Shown here: positions 42,048-55,111 of the stretch, piece after piece | Numbering within the stretch: the stretch's first letter is position 1 | Layout: the number at the start of each line of letters is the position of its first letter | From: Craspedostauros australis | Lineage: Eukaryota > Bacillariophyta > Bacillariophyceae > Mastogloiales > Achnanthaceae | Reading direction: 5' to 3' | DNA: 64,000 nt | Assembly: GCA_026770025.1 (NCBI GenBank) | Contig: JAMXDE010000004.1 | Span: 1,984,001-2,048,000, forward strand | Made by a program: the position numbers and the translations under genes | Notes under the pieces: model-generated | Databases searched by the model: none | Told to the model about the DNA's origin: nothing | What the model saw: the letters and a program-made list of their open reading frames with translations, nothing else

Positions 42048-45000
42048 ATGGCGACGACCATGGAGAAGGCCAAGGCGGCGATGGCATCCGCCCTGGACAA
42101 GATCGATCCTGTGAAACGCCAAAAGATCAACGATGCGCTGCAGGATAGGAGGGTTCAGGGAGCCGGCGTCTGCCTCGTCGCGATCATCGCCGTGACGGAC
42201 AAGACATGGATCGTGGTGCTCGTCACCATGCTCGTGCGAGCGGTGCTCACGGCGATCGGTGTCACGCTGGGAATCGGTCTGGGCCTGGGCTTGGCGATGC
42301 ACGTCTACGAAACTCTGCAGGGGTTGGACCACGCACACCGCATGCAGCAGATGGACGCCGCCGGAACGAACGGTGCCAACCGCAATCTCGCCATTCCCAG
42401 ACCCAAGGCCGCTAATCCCGTCCGCGCGCAGACATCCAGCATCCTGGAGGACAGCACCACCTACTGGTCGCTCATGGAATCTGCCGGCTACCACGTGGAG
42501 CGCAAGATCCTTCGGGCGCAGGTCACGAAGCAGCCGGCCACATCCGAGCTCCCGAGGTATCCCTTCACGGATGCCGTCATCGATCAGCAAGCAGCGGTCG
42601 TCACAATTCAAGAGGACTGGCCGGGTCTGCCGGAGCCGGTGGCAACGGAGCTGGGTCGTTTTGTGGAGCATATCATGAGAGACTACATCAGGTACGCCCG
42701 CGTTTCGTCCTGTTGCCGATGATGGATCGGATTCGGAAGATGCTTGCGTCGGATTGCATTGCATGCCACCACTCTCTGCACGTATGCTCCGTGTACTTCA
42801 TGTCCGTATCCATGTTCATATCCATGTTCATGATCATGTCCTTCTTATGGTGCTGCTGTTCCCACATGGACATGCAAGTGGAATATTGGTAGAACATTGT
42901 ATTCTGCATCAATCGAAAGCAAACGCCAAACACACTGACCCGCCAGTGTCCCGTTCCCCTTCCTCTCGTGTCCTTCCGCCCTGGCTTCCATCGCACCCCG
43001 CATCACGCTCCTTTGCTTGCTTCCACTCACAGTGGGTGGTATTCGATCATCGATGCCGGGTGCAAGTTCCGGCCTGAGAGGGAAAAGCGGGACGATGGCA
43101 TCGCAAGAGACGGCACAGGCCGCACATCGTCAGCAATGGCGGGCACATCGCCATCATCTGATTCAGATGTGCAATCGCAGAAGGATTATGCTGGTGACAG
43201 GAGTAAGGCAGGTAGCTCCCAGCAACAGCAACAGCAGCAGCAGCAGCAGCAACAGCCAGGCCAAAGAAATCTTACCATGGACATATCGCAGTTCCGGACG
43301 ACACCGTTCCTTGGGAGCGCGTACAAGGTCTTGTCGCATGCCTTTGGCAACCTCGCCATGAGAACTGAGCATGTCAACCTCTGGTCGTTGCTGCTGCTCA
43401 AGTGGCCGCACGTGCTGGCGCACACATTCAAAGTGTACAGAGAGATGCGAAAGAATGCGGTGGATAAGCTGGACGATGCGACGCAAAAGCCGACCGAGAT
43501 GGACGTCCTCCGCGAGTACCTCATCGCGCGTCGTCTGCACCGATCCGTCACATTCGGACTCGACGTCCCGTCCTTGCTCTTTGCTGATCCAGCGGGTACC
43601 GAGTTTGCAACCGAAGACGAACGTCGGCAGCAAGGTGGCAGGCAAACCGAAAATGACATCCTGGAAGAGAGACTCTTCGACTCCGGCATGGCACGCAGCT
43701 GCGAGCTCGATTACAATCGAGTTCTGGGCCATCGGCTGGTCCGGGCGTTGCTGCCACGACAAGACTTCAATTCACCCATCGTCGCAGCTCTTGTGATTGA
43801 GATCTTTGCCGGCTGCGTGCTGCAGCCACTCATGAATCTGTTCGTTCCCACCACCCTGAACTCGTGGATTTCCATGGGCATGGACAAGCTCGGCGACCAA
43901 AGCGCGACAGCAGACAACGACGGCAACAGTACTGAAGATGCAGCAGTTGGAGATGCTTATACTAATGCCGCTGCCGATGCCGCTGCCGCTGACGATATAT
44001 TGAATCAATCAACGTCGGCGGCAGGAGCCGAGGCAGCCGCAGCATCGGAAGATCAATACAGCGCATCAGCACAAGAGGCTTCCGACTTTGACCCATCCGT
44101 AGAGTTGGAATTGAGGGCTACGACAGGAATAACGGGATCGGCAGTACTCGCTACAGGCGCAAACTCTGGAAGCGACGCGACGGAAGAAGTTGACACATCT
44201 ATGCAGCACCCCTCGACCATCGACAGTCCAGATTTCAACCGAAGCCACAGCTCCATTGTTTCTTCGAAGGAGGTCAGCACGCCTTCCACCAAACGCGCCA
44301 TGTCACAGGATTCCATGAGTGCCATGGAGACGGACGATCTCTACGAACGGCGCCAAATTCTTACCCTGCTCAGCATCACCATCTTTGAAATGCAGCAGGT
44401 TCCTCAGTTCGTCGAATTCAATTCCACCGACAAGGCAAATCGTGACGAACCCTTCAACCATGGTGGCGACGATTTCCATGCATTGGTTGTGCGGTTGGTG
44501 CTTACACTCGAACGTTGCATACTCCATGGTCGATGCAGACCTTCCACCATCGAGGTGGGAACCGAGACTGGCGAAGACGAATATTCCCGACGGGGCATGG
44601 AGGAAGATGAAGATTTGCCGTTCATCGAGCAGCTGATGCAAATGACAGCCGACATGGACGACTTCAAACGGAAGATGGAGCGACACGAGGCTGCACGTAA
44701 CGCTTCGTCACCTCCGTTGACTCCAGAGCATATGTACGAGGAACCTTTCGAACCTGATGAAAATGAAATCGCGACGGTTCGAACGTTGATATCCACCTGG
44801 CTCCACACTGGCCAACTCTACAACGCCATCTTGTGCATTTCATTGGGCATGGAATCAACCCTCCGAAAGTACTTTTCACCAAACGCCTTCTTCAACGACG
44901 GCGACTCAATAGAAGTGCTCATGTCGCAAATACGAACGTTCGACGGCTTGGACATCATCGTGGAGACGACCGAGGTGCTTGCCAGTCCTCGGCTGGACTT

Positions 45001-48000
45001 GAATGCCGTTCCGGACGATGACGTCGGAAACGCGGTCGGGACCATGCCAAGAGGCATCCCATCCATGCAGAAGCTGGGCAGAAGTAGCTCCACGGGCACG
45101 GCCACGTCGCAAGAGAACTCGAGTAGGAAATTGCTATTCCTCAAGTCCAGCCTGTCGCGGCTGACCAGCGAGGAACCTGGCACTCACAGCAGCCATGATG
45201 TTGCGTTACATCAGGCCAGCAGTTCATCCACGCCGCGACATTTGGATTTCCACAGAAACTCCGCCTTTGCCTCCAGTCTTCGATCCGAACGAGAGCGGAG
45301 ACTGCAGGCGTGGGAAACCAGGGAGGTGGACCCAAGCGTCCGCCCAGTCCAACACAAGAATGCGTCAGCAGTCGAGGCCGAACTCTTCTCGGAACTTCAC
45401 AGTCTCGCTCGGATCTTCTACAGCGGAACCAACATGATGGCTGTGCGAGATGCAGCAAGACGCAAGGATGCGGACGATGGCGACGAGTCGAAGCAGCAAG
45501 ACGGTAGTCAAGCGAGGGTTGCTCTCTTGACCGTCGAGATGGCAGGCAACCGAAGGCGTATCGAGGTGCCAGATGACGATTCCTCGTTCTTGCTGAAGGC
45601 ACAGGTATGTACGAGTGCTCTGTCCGAACCGCGCACCAACATCTATCTGTGCATGTGCATGTGCACGTGCATGGATGCCCTACTTCGCAGCTCTGCGGCG
45701 TTTGTGCGACACTCCTCGTCTTACTACTGCTGCTTTCTATGCTATGAATGACTGCTCTCTGCTTTGCCTCCAACGCATTGTGCGATGTCATGTCACTTGC
45801 ATGCAAATGCGAGTACTGAAAGTGAAAGAGCAGCAAGCCTATCTTCAATAACCTTTGCTTTGGCACTCATGATGCCCTACTTACTAACATCTTGCGCTCT
45901 CTGCACGAACAAAACGGTCGACTCGTATAATACGTCTGTGCCTCTTTCCTTGTAATATCCACTCTGATACCATGCCCTGCAGCCACGATCGTTGAATCCT
46001 GTGAGTGTCCATCGCGATGACAGGAATTCCGAATTAAGCTACAAGTGCTACATTGCAACGTACGAAGAGCCTGCGCTGGCCCATGGCTCTACCAAATTCA
46101 AAGGAGGTAGATACATCAGGCGCTGCCTGGTGCATTATTACCCCATCGATCGAACTGCATCCGTCTCCATCCAGAACGACAACCGCAAACTTGACAAACG
46201 GAAAGGACGCCCCGCAGGCAGTGGGGAATCCAACAGCGGTTTGGCATCGTCCTACATCTCTGGGTCGTTCCTGCGTGAACGGCACCTGTGTCAGAAATGG
46301 TCACAGAGAGGCGGAGCTGCCCAAGGATTCCTTTCCAGCACAGTCATGGAAACTACAGACTTCAACGCCATGCCACGGACAGGCAAGGCCGTGGACTTCG
46401 TCTATCGCATGTCCCTGTTCGAACGCCCGACTGTGGAGCTCAGCGGCAAGCGATTCAAAATCTACGATTCGGGCGCGAGGGGACCGCATCGTGCTGATGC
46501 CAGCTGTTTGGAAATCAGCGACCCAGCATTGAGCGCGTTGCTGCTGACCTTGGGAAAAGACTGGGATGCTCCCAATCGGAGCGGGAAATCCGCGCCCAAG
46601 GGCACTGACGCAGCACCGCGACCAGATCCAAGAAGCAGAATTGAGATGGGACCTGATGGGTACCCCATGCTCTTCATGAAATTCAGTTCGAAGCAAGGGG
46701 ATAGCAAAAACTTCGAAATCAAGCCATACAGGCTGTCCTTTGTTCGGGCAGCTCTGTTAGTCACATCAGCGAGGCAGGAAGCACAGCTCCAGGTAGGTCA
46801 CCAGAATTGATCATTTCCATCGACGGAACGATGCAAACACCCAGCTTGCCATTGTCAGCTTGCCTTGTCCTCTCTTTTCAACCCAATTCAAGTCCTTCAC
46901 AACCGATAATTTTGCATTGCTGCTGCTGCTGCTACGACAGTGACGAACTTGTCAATGCTACACTACCAATACCATTACCGCAACTATGGGTACTTTGACA
47001 ACTCTATACTCACACCAGCATTCGACGTGTTCGCTCCTATTACTGCCTTTGGCGGGATATCACACCGCAATCACATCGCCTGGCATCATCGATTGTATGG
47101 ATGTGTGAATGCGATACATACTCACTTGTTGCCCGCACAACACCAGTGCCTAATGGAATGCGTCCGTGCTGGATCGGCGAAGAGCGCCACCAAGTCCAGG
47201 ACAGAAGCACAGCTGAAGCAAACGTTGAAGATCCTTGAGTTCGCAAGCGATGCTCGATCTTCCTTCGTCCTCCGCGATCTGAAGGTTGGCGTGAATCACA
47301 TCGACAGGGATCAGCTTCGCAGAAATGGTCTGCTCCTCCCCCGCTCGCCCACAGTCCTCAAGGACCTTCGAATTTGTATCGAGGCCAACGTAACGCCGCG
47401 AGAACTTCCCAAAGGATTGGCATTGCACATACCGATCGCTGCGTCGTCCGCATTCTACAGGATTCGATGCGTGGCGTTGGTCGAGATTGACAACCGCAAC
47501 CGGTGCATGGATAGTCTCGAACCATACAAGTACAATGGCACGACGCTGTCGCGTGTGTACAGGGAGGAGTGGGTGGTGTACAGATCGATGAAGGACTTCC
47601 AGATGCTTCACAGACACCTCAAGTCTCAGGTGGCAACCAGCGAGGCGTCCGCGAGCGCAGGTTCTCGCCTGGTCGGTGCGGCAGCAGCTGCCTTTACTGC
47701 AACGGGATCGGGCAGACGCCAGCGCAAAGTACTGATCCCGTCGTTGGCGCAAGCTAGCAAAACCGGGGCAATCGCTGCGACCAAAAAGGCGATCACGAAA
47801 CGGGGCGACCTGCTTGACGAGTATCTGCAGTACATGCTGTCTCCAGGTCACTTGCTCAGTCGATGCTCAGAGCTGTTGCTATTCCTTGGGGCCTACCATC
47901 CCTTCCCGGAGGATATCTTCATCGGAGCAATCCCAACCGACCGCATCGATCCACTGGGTCGCACTCAGCTCGTCAGGTCGCTGGCAAAGACGAATCTACC

Positions 48001-48811
48001 CAGAGCCAGCATGCAAGGCATTGGCAGGAGCACCAGTGGGGGTAACATCGGCAACAAGAATAGCAGCGTCAGTGGCGGCAGCGCCAGCAACAGCAAGAAC
48101 CAGACCGCCGTCAACAGGGACAGAGCTTCTGCCTATTCGCAGATTCAACTAGACGACAGCGCTGTGGATGTTCATGCTGCGGGGGGTTTGGGTGAGGAAC
48201 CGCCTGATGGTACAGATCGGTTGGAGTCCACGAATGCATCTGCCATCGACGGTGCGGCCGGCAACATCGAGTCCATCATGAACAAAATTGATCAAGTTAC
48301 GCTGGGCGAAGTGCGCAATCGAATGGTCGAACTCGTGAAATATCAGTTTGGATTCGAGAATGCCTCATTCTTTCGCAGCAGGATGCTCTCTGCATTGGAA
48401 GCCGCCTCGTTTGTGGCTATCACAAAGGCGTCGGAGTTCCGCAAGCTCCTGTACCAAACCCACAAGAAGCATCTGAATGCGGACGCAATCGCCGGCTGGA
48501 TCAAGTTCTTGTTGGATATTCTATGGCCCGATGGAGTATGGATGGTGTTCGCTCCACCGCTGACGAAGGAGCAGGAGGAACAGCTGGAGTCACAGTGCCG
48601 GGAAAAGCTTCTTCGCGGTTTCCCCGAGCAGCTGAGATCCATCCTTGGGACTGAACTCACGCGCGATGGCCTGGAGATGCTGCACGAGATGCTTCAAAAC
48701 CGGCTCGTCATGAAAAGCCTCTTCTACATGCTGTTCGATATGCTGTGGATCGAGATCTTCCCAGAACTTCGCGACGTTCTGACCTGTGCATCATCGCTGG
48801 ATATCGACTAG
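42048..48811 (+). CDS. Sorting nexin with PXA, PX and PXC domains (SNX13/14/25, Mdm1-like)
   Basis: Membrane-anchored sorting nexin type; relatives tether ER to endolysosomes or lipid droplets and bind phosphoinositides. Exons 42048-42691, 43033-45604, 45983-46792, 47147-48811 (phases 2, 0, 0), 1,896 residues. Two hydrophobic segments lie at about 38-90 (VCLVAIIAV; VTLGIGLGLGLAMHVYETL). The PXA domain starts near residue 170 (DWPGLPEPVATELGRFVEHI), crosses the first splice (DYIS then GWYSIIDAG) and continues in exon 2 past a poly-Gln insert (43217-43255). A long middle part (about 470-1340) has an acidic/Ser-Ala region and helical blocks such as TLISTWLHTGQLYNAI. The PX domain is about 1415-1600 with a long insert. 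The PXC (Nexin_C) domain is about 1727-1887 (LGEVRNRMVELVKYQFG to LWIEIFPELRDVL). No clear RGS domain was seen. Confidence 0.88.
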
Positions 48812-49555
48812 AGAGCAAAGCACCTGGGAACACCGTTGGTGTTGCTTGCTTGGTATGGTACGACCACTAATATGGAGATACGTATTTTTTGTGAGAACAA
48901 GCATGTACTAGAATACTATGTATGGCAACCGTACATACTATATGTGTACCAATGCTCGCACTGTTGCGTACTCGTACGCCGACGTGGGCAACGGGGAAAT
49001 GCCATCAAATGCCAACAAGGAGAGCATGGACACGATGCCACTGACGGAACAAGAGAAACAGCAATTGCGTTGAGAGGTCTCTGCTATACTCTAGCGGTTG
49101 TATGTTACGAGAATGCCATGAACAACTCTTGGCCATCGTCGTGGTGGTGGCGTGCGGTGACACCTCGAGGGCTCCATGAGTACCTCCGCGTATGTATCGT
49201 ATCTTGACTTGTGTAGATGACAGTATGCGACCTTCCACGACCTTGTGCAAAGTGAAATGTACACGGGAACAGCCGAGTCGAGTGCTCTATGTCTACATGT
49301 ATGCACGTACCCTGCCGCACTCTTGTAAAGTTGTCTTCTCATAAGTGGATGGATTAGACATTGAATTGAGCATATGTAGTACTCGTGCGTACGAGTGTTG
49401 TATACACCAATAGTGCTCTATGTATGCGAGAATGATACGTACGATCACGCACGTACCGAATGCAAAAGGCCACGGAGGAGACAGCTTCCTTCCTCTCGCG
49501 CATGATTGCAAGTGTACCCGGAGTGTCATCCGAGGAGATTCACTTCGCCGACCCA
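48812..49555. other. Convergent spacer rich in GTAC words
   Basis: About 740 bp between two 3' ends. It holds many GTAC, GTACTCGTAC (48968-48977) and ACTCGTGCGTACGAGT (near 49381) words. No gene seen. Confidence 0.6.
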
Positions 49556-52500
49556 TCATCCAGACGATGTAGATGATCGGGATCCCACACTGCCAAAATC
49601 TTCCGAGTTTCCTTCCGGCGGTTCGAGTTGGATGGCAAAGTGGGTGACGAGTTGCCTCCTCCTGGCATTTGATGGACCTTCTTTCCCCTGGGGATGGTGA
49701 AAGCTAGTTTGAAAATGGCCGTGCTGGTGGCTATGGCTGTGGGAGTGGCGTCGGGTGCTATGAGACTGCGCAGGTGAGTTCTGACCATCATACTGGTGAT
49801 GCTGGTGATGATGGCTTTTCCCATGACCATGGGCGTGGCCATGATGCTTCCTTCGTTTCGATTTGTGATGGAGATGGTGAGATTCAGAATCCTTGTCCGA
49901 GTGCATGCTGGCAACGTACGCCTCCGGAGATGAGACGACAGGTGATATCACCATCGTGCATGGCACAGCATGGAAGGAGCCATCGTAACTGTACGTGCTG
50001 CTGCTTTCGTTGCTTCCCTCTTCGCGGTTGCGACTAGCGTCGTTTGGAGGAGCGCTGCCATTTTCACTACCATTTCCATGCCTATTTGCAGTGGTGTTCG
50101 TATTGACGTTTGCGTTGCTTTGCTTGATGATGGTAACATTGCGGCCCATCATGATGTGTGGCTTTGCTGCCACCAGAATAGAGTGAGGCGAAGTGTTTGC
50201 GCTGGTGGTCAGCAACCGGTCGAGGGCAAGCGTTGGACTCTCACTCTTGGAGGATTCGGCTTTCGTTCGTCCTGTGGCCGCAGCCTCAGAATGATCCTGA
50301 CCGGACGTGGAATGACGACGGTTTCCAAACTTTGTTGGGGGGCGACTAACACGGCTTGACTTGCTGTCATCCATGCTGCTTTGGCTTTCCTTGGCCTTTG
50401 CAGTACCTGGTGGTAGCCCCAATCCCTGGGAAATCTCATCGGACGGCACTGCTATGAGATTCGACAGTGGCTTTCCAACTGCTGAGTGCGCATCCACCCC
50501 TGACAGCCGCGTATATGCAGCATTCGTGTAAATCTTCGTTGTGGTATTGGCACATCGAATGGTGAACGCAAACATAGAAATGCAGAGTGTGTGTGCGCGC
50601 GCGTATGCATATGTGTGAGTTGGGAGTATCGTACGCGGGAAGAGAACAGTGAGGAATAACGATGGCGCGAGACCGGGAATCGCAGTGTTTGGATTGACAG
50701 ACAAGTACCAAGCACAATAAACAAACAGGCGTAGGGCACAGGTTGGCAGACGCAAGACGTGGACACAATGTACTTACAACAACGTATGGCGAGTTTGCCT
50801 TGACGATGACACTGAAGTTGCAATTTGATGTGTGTTTGTGTTTGTAGGTGGATATGAGAATAGCAGCTGATGCGAGTAACGGTGAGTTTGTGTCTACATG
50901 AGTGCAAGTACGAACGATTGCATGGACTCTCGTAGCATGCTTGACAAAGAGGCAGTTGGGCATTCTGAGAAATGCTGACGACTTCGTGGAGAGTGTACGT
51001 ACCGGGCAATCTTTGTGAAAGACAGGGCCTTGTCGAGGGTGGTTGGCCTCCCTGGGCGAATCAGCGGCTCGTTCATGTCTCTGCTGCCCTCAGAGGAGCC
51101 CATTTCTTGCTGCACCTTCTCCTCGTACTCACGGCGCATGTTCATTCGTTTTCGTTTCTTGTCCTGGAGCTTCTTCTCGCGTTCTGCATCTCTGTGCTTC
51201 TCCCCTTCGTGTGATTGATCGGTGTTTGCCGCCGTCTGCCCTGTCGTCGGTCTGGCTGTAGTTTGGTTTCCGTCGTCAACTGTGTGCTGTTGGTCCGCAT
51301 CTTTGTGATCTTTGCCCTGATTTGACGAAGTCTCGTCGGAATTGCCTGCGCCGTTCCGTGCCGCAGTGTTCCCCCCGCTTACTTCCTCGCTGCTGCCCTT
51401 CGCATCGTTGCCGCTTCCTGACGATCCGTTGTTCTCGATCGAATTGGACGAGGTGCCCTCCTGATCGTTTCCACTGCCAGAGCTCCCCCCTTGATTTGAT
51501 CCGCTCCCCGTGTTACCAGCACTCCCAGAGCCAGACGTTGACAACGGCCCGTTGGTATTGCTTCCTCCGCTGCTTCCAAGAATGGCGGAAGAGGAATACT
51601 CAGAAATGACGGCTGGCATGCCAAAATTGTGCTCGGGCACTCGTCTTTGCTCGCGGCCACGGTTGTTGTTCTCGCCTCTGTCGCTTCGTTCGTCGTTCAT
51701 AGCGTCAGGGCCGATGTTCGCATTTGCGTTTCCATTCAGATTGGCGTTTGGATTCCTGTTTACGTTGGGGTTTGGGCCGTTGTTGATGTCCCCATCGCTG
51801 ACGTTGTCGCCGTTATCACCGTTGGCGCTTGGACTTTGGTCTGGCGGATGGTTTGCATTGCCAACGCCTGGATCTACATCCACAGCGACATTCAACGCGT
51901 TTCGTGCCCCCGCGTGGTGATTGGCCTGCACATCATGCACCTGTTGCTGCTGTGGATGCTGCTGCCTCCGTTGTTCATTGAAGTCTTGTGGGTCTAAGCT
52001 CTTGCCATTGCTCTGCCTCTTGCTGTTTTCATTATCGATCCCATTCTTCTGGTTCTTGTTGTTTCGGGAGGGTGACGATCCAGACGAGGCTTTCTGGGCT
52101 GCCCCATCTCCAGTATCGCAACCTGCTGCTGATCCAGGGTCTCGCAGTCGCATTGATCCAGAACTCTCCACGGGCTTCATGCTTGGAGCCCTTTGATGAT
52201 CGGATTGACGTACGGCCTGCTCATGGTTGTGATCGCTGCTTCTCTTTTCGAGAGAGGTTGATGAAGAGTTGGAACTCCCGGGGAGGGACGTGTTCGACCC
52301 GTCGTTGCATTGCTCCTCATCATGTTTGCGGATGTGCTTCCTCTTGACTCTAGCGAGGACGACCATGGAGGATGAATCGCTATCCATGGAACGGCTGTCA
52401 TCTCCTCGCTGCGTCGTGCTAGCTCGTTGCTGCTCCTTGAGTCTGTCTGTTGCTGCATGGTCACTCGATGCTTCCGATGACTGCAGAGCGTGGATCCCAT

Positions 52501-53749
52501 TTGAGGTTGCCATCGCTTCAGCTGTATTCGATGGAAGCTGCTCCTTTTCTTCTTGCACGTCGGAAGGAGGGTATGTGATGTTGTCAATGCCATTGAACTC
52601 AAAGAAAGGTTTTACAACCTGCAAAACACACAATCATACAGTTCAACGGGTTGATGTACGTGTAGAGGATATACAGTAGTATTGAGGAGAGCAACTTCAG
52701 TGAGTTGCACGGTGTCAACAAGATTGACGCATTGACGTTGGTACCCATGCATCAGCTGATTCAAAGTCACACACGAATAAGTCGTTGAGGGAGTCGGTGC
52801 GAATACTCGCACCGCTTTGTTGGACGACTATCCGTACGTGTGCAGAGCACAAGTGCGGACACGGATGGGACGAGCATGACAGAACAGTACCTACCTCCAT
52901 CAAGCTTGCATACTGGTCGATTGATGGCCCGGGAGGCTCATCTGTGTCCATTGGCTGGTCAGTGATGGGAACGTCCGTATTATCATTCAACGTCTGGGTT
53001 GGAACGGCCACGTTGTGTGGGAAGGAAAACACCGACGATGCTTGCACATGCTTCACTGTGCTCAGGTCGATCCGTGGATCCAACAGGTGCGTGATACGGA
53101 AGCCATTGAATTGAGGCAGCATGGACGATTCAGGTGATGCTTCGGATCGCCGATCATGGCCTGTATCAGTTTTGGAGCCTTTGCGTGGTTTTGCAGCAAT
53201 GGTGGCAACTCCGATCCCCTTGGACGGCGTCGACCGACCAGTGTGGCTACTATCCAGTTCCATTGGTTGGCCTTGGCCAGATCGTTTCTTCTGACGTTCG
53301 GCACCAGCTGAAGTTGTTGCATTTCGTGACATTGCCTCTTTGCTCTTGCTGGAGGAACCCTTGGCCTTGGCACCTTCCGAAGACGAAGCGTCGGATGATG
53401 AACAATCGGCGCTGTAGCCTCCACTTCCGCTTCCACTGTTGTTGCCGTTCTGACTCTGACCGCTCCCATTGCTCCCTCCGTGATCATTTCGGTTATCGCT
53501 CGGCTTTTGTGGAGCAGCGGTTGCGGCAGTGTCAGCAACTGCAAGAGCAACCGTAACAGCAACCGAAACAGCACCACCACCACCACCACCAACATCAGAG
53601 TGAATAGCAGAACCGCTCATGTTCAATTGTGGAGCTTCGGCCATCCTGCTTGAAGAGGACGCGGTACGTTTCTCAGCATCATTGCTCGAACTCGATGCTT
53701 CACTGTCGCCAGTCGTCAGTGGGCTCTCCTCATCCGCGGAATCCCTCAT
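49556..53749 (-). CDS. PAS-domain protein, large and low-complexity, four exons with a 34-nt microexon
   Basis: Exons (minus order) 52895-53749, 51003-52618, 50778-50811, 49556-50533; junction phases 0, 2, 0; 1,160 residues. Donors are GTAGGT, GTACGT and GTAAGT. Most of residues 1-750 is Ser/Gly/Asn/Asp/Gln-rich with an ordered patch near 215-260 (LPQFNGFRITHLLDPRID). A highly charged basic helix follows at about 760-795 (KKRKRMNMRREYEEKVQQEM), bZIP-like in position but not a proven bZIP. The PAS domain starts at about 824 (VIVKANSPYVVIYTNAAYTR, built from microexon plus last exon; then SAVGKPLSNLI). The tail is Ser/His-rich, with a striking His/Lys/Gly stretch (about 1050-1090). Architecture resembles stramenopile bZIP-PAS regulators; role as sensor or transcription regulator is inference. 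Divergent from the second PAS gene. Confidence 0.85.
50778..50811 (-). other. 34-nt microexon encoding the first PAS strand
   Basis: Flanked by a TTCAG acceptor and a GTAAGT donor on the minus strand. It supplies one base to a split codon, then eleven codons VIVKANSPYVV. Without it, the PAS domain would lack its first beta strand and the flanking exons would shift frame, so it must be included. Confidence 0.85.
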
Positions 53750-55111
53750 TGCTCGTTTTTGATGACGATGATGATGGTGGATGGATGCCGCAGCTGATGC
53801 GGCTGATGGTGCGAACTAAGCTTGGCTTGGCCTCTTGCTCCGATATCTCTCCTTTGTGTCTATCGCACTATCAGTCTCTCTGTCTCTCCGCTTCTCTCTT
53901 GCTGCTTCGTCTTCTTATTGTTCTCGTTTCTTTGTTGTTTGTTTTTGTACACCTCTGCGAGTGTCGTTGTCTGTTTCTTGCCTCCCCGTCTCCCGTCTCC
54001 CGTCTCGTGTCTCTTCTGACCTTTGTGCTCGATTGTTGATGAGTTCCCCAGTCGGTTTTCTGCACGGAACACTCCGATTTTACGCAACGATGGCCTCCTG
54101 GACCTGCGCCATGTCATTCCACACGAGCACCGTGCATCAACAGTCCCACAACGCCGGAGATTGCATGGATGTTGATGGCTGGAAGAAGTTACGACATTCG
54201 GCGACTCTGTGACAACAATTTGAGGCAAGACATGCAGATCGTGCCCTCTTCGGCTTTTGTTCGTTGTGGATGCCGTTGGTCGTCTTTGCGTCTGTGGAAC
54301 ATGACGAGGTCGATTCTCGTTAAGTCGAATACCGAAAATTACCCTTTCCATCTGATGTGGCTATGATTTCCGTGCGTTGTCCTTTTTCGATGTTTTGATT
54401 GGTTCATGAATATGACGTTTGATGGCTACATAAAGGCTTATTTATGACGATCAATCATTCCAGACACAAAATGAACACGTCAGATGCCGTCCGGTCCACT
54501 TTTTGGGTTGTCGGCCTTGGGAGATGCGAATCCGACTGATCTTTGTGATGCAAAACAGCGTACCACAAATTCCAATTATCGCCAAGCATGACAAAATGAG
54601 AACCACAGTCGATGACAATCTCCAAGATGTGGGACTGTGTCTGTCTTCTTGTGACCACAACACACGTGGAAAAAGGCCTCGTGAAGCATCAAAGAACAAG
54701 AATCAGAACGAGGAACAAAACAGAGAAGCGGAGACAGCAAAGACAGCAACGACTGACATGACCAGCAGACGGAGACGATGACAGCGATGACGGAGGGCCA
54801 CGCAGAAAACCAAGACATGACAAGAGGCGACACCTCGCAAAGACTGCAAAACGCATCATATAATAGAGAAGAGTCCTCTCTTGAATCATAATCATTCAAA
54901 CTCCTTCGAAATTGGAGCAACGACAACAGCACTAACAACAATACCAATACCACACGCTCTCAATACGAGAGGAGAGAGAGAGAGAGAGAGACAACAATAG
55001 CTCTCGCAAGCAAAACCAAGAAACGCAGCAGCACCAGCGGCTGAAGCCAAGCAGAATCAAACCAACCGCAGTAAGCAAACCCAGCAAGGTGGGGGAGGCG
55101 GCAAGACGACT
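53750..55111. other. Shared promoter region of the divergent PAS genes
   Basis: About 1.36 kb between the two start codons. The minus-gene side (53830-54040) is CT-rich on the plus strand. The plus-gene side has a GA run (54972-54991) and an A-rich leader. No gene seen; small frames here lack any protein signature. Confidence 0.5.
54972..54991. repeat. GA microsatellite
   Basis: About ten GA units, 120 bp upstream of the plus-strand PAS gene start codon, probably in its leader. Confidence 0.9.

Noticed and set aside
45605-45760. In-frame continuation of the sorting nexin exon 2 past 45604
   Set aside because: The frame becomes Cys/Met-rich and ends without PX domain; a GTATGT donor and a CTGCAG acceptor at 45982 restore the frame instead.
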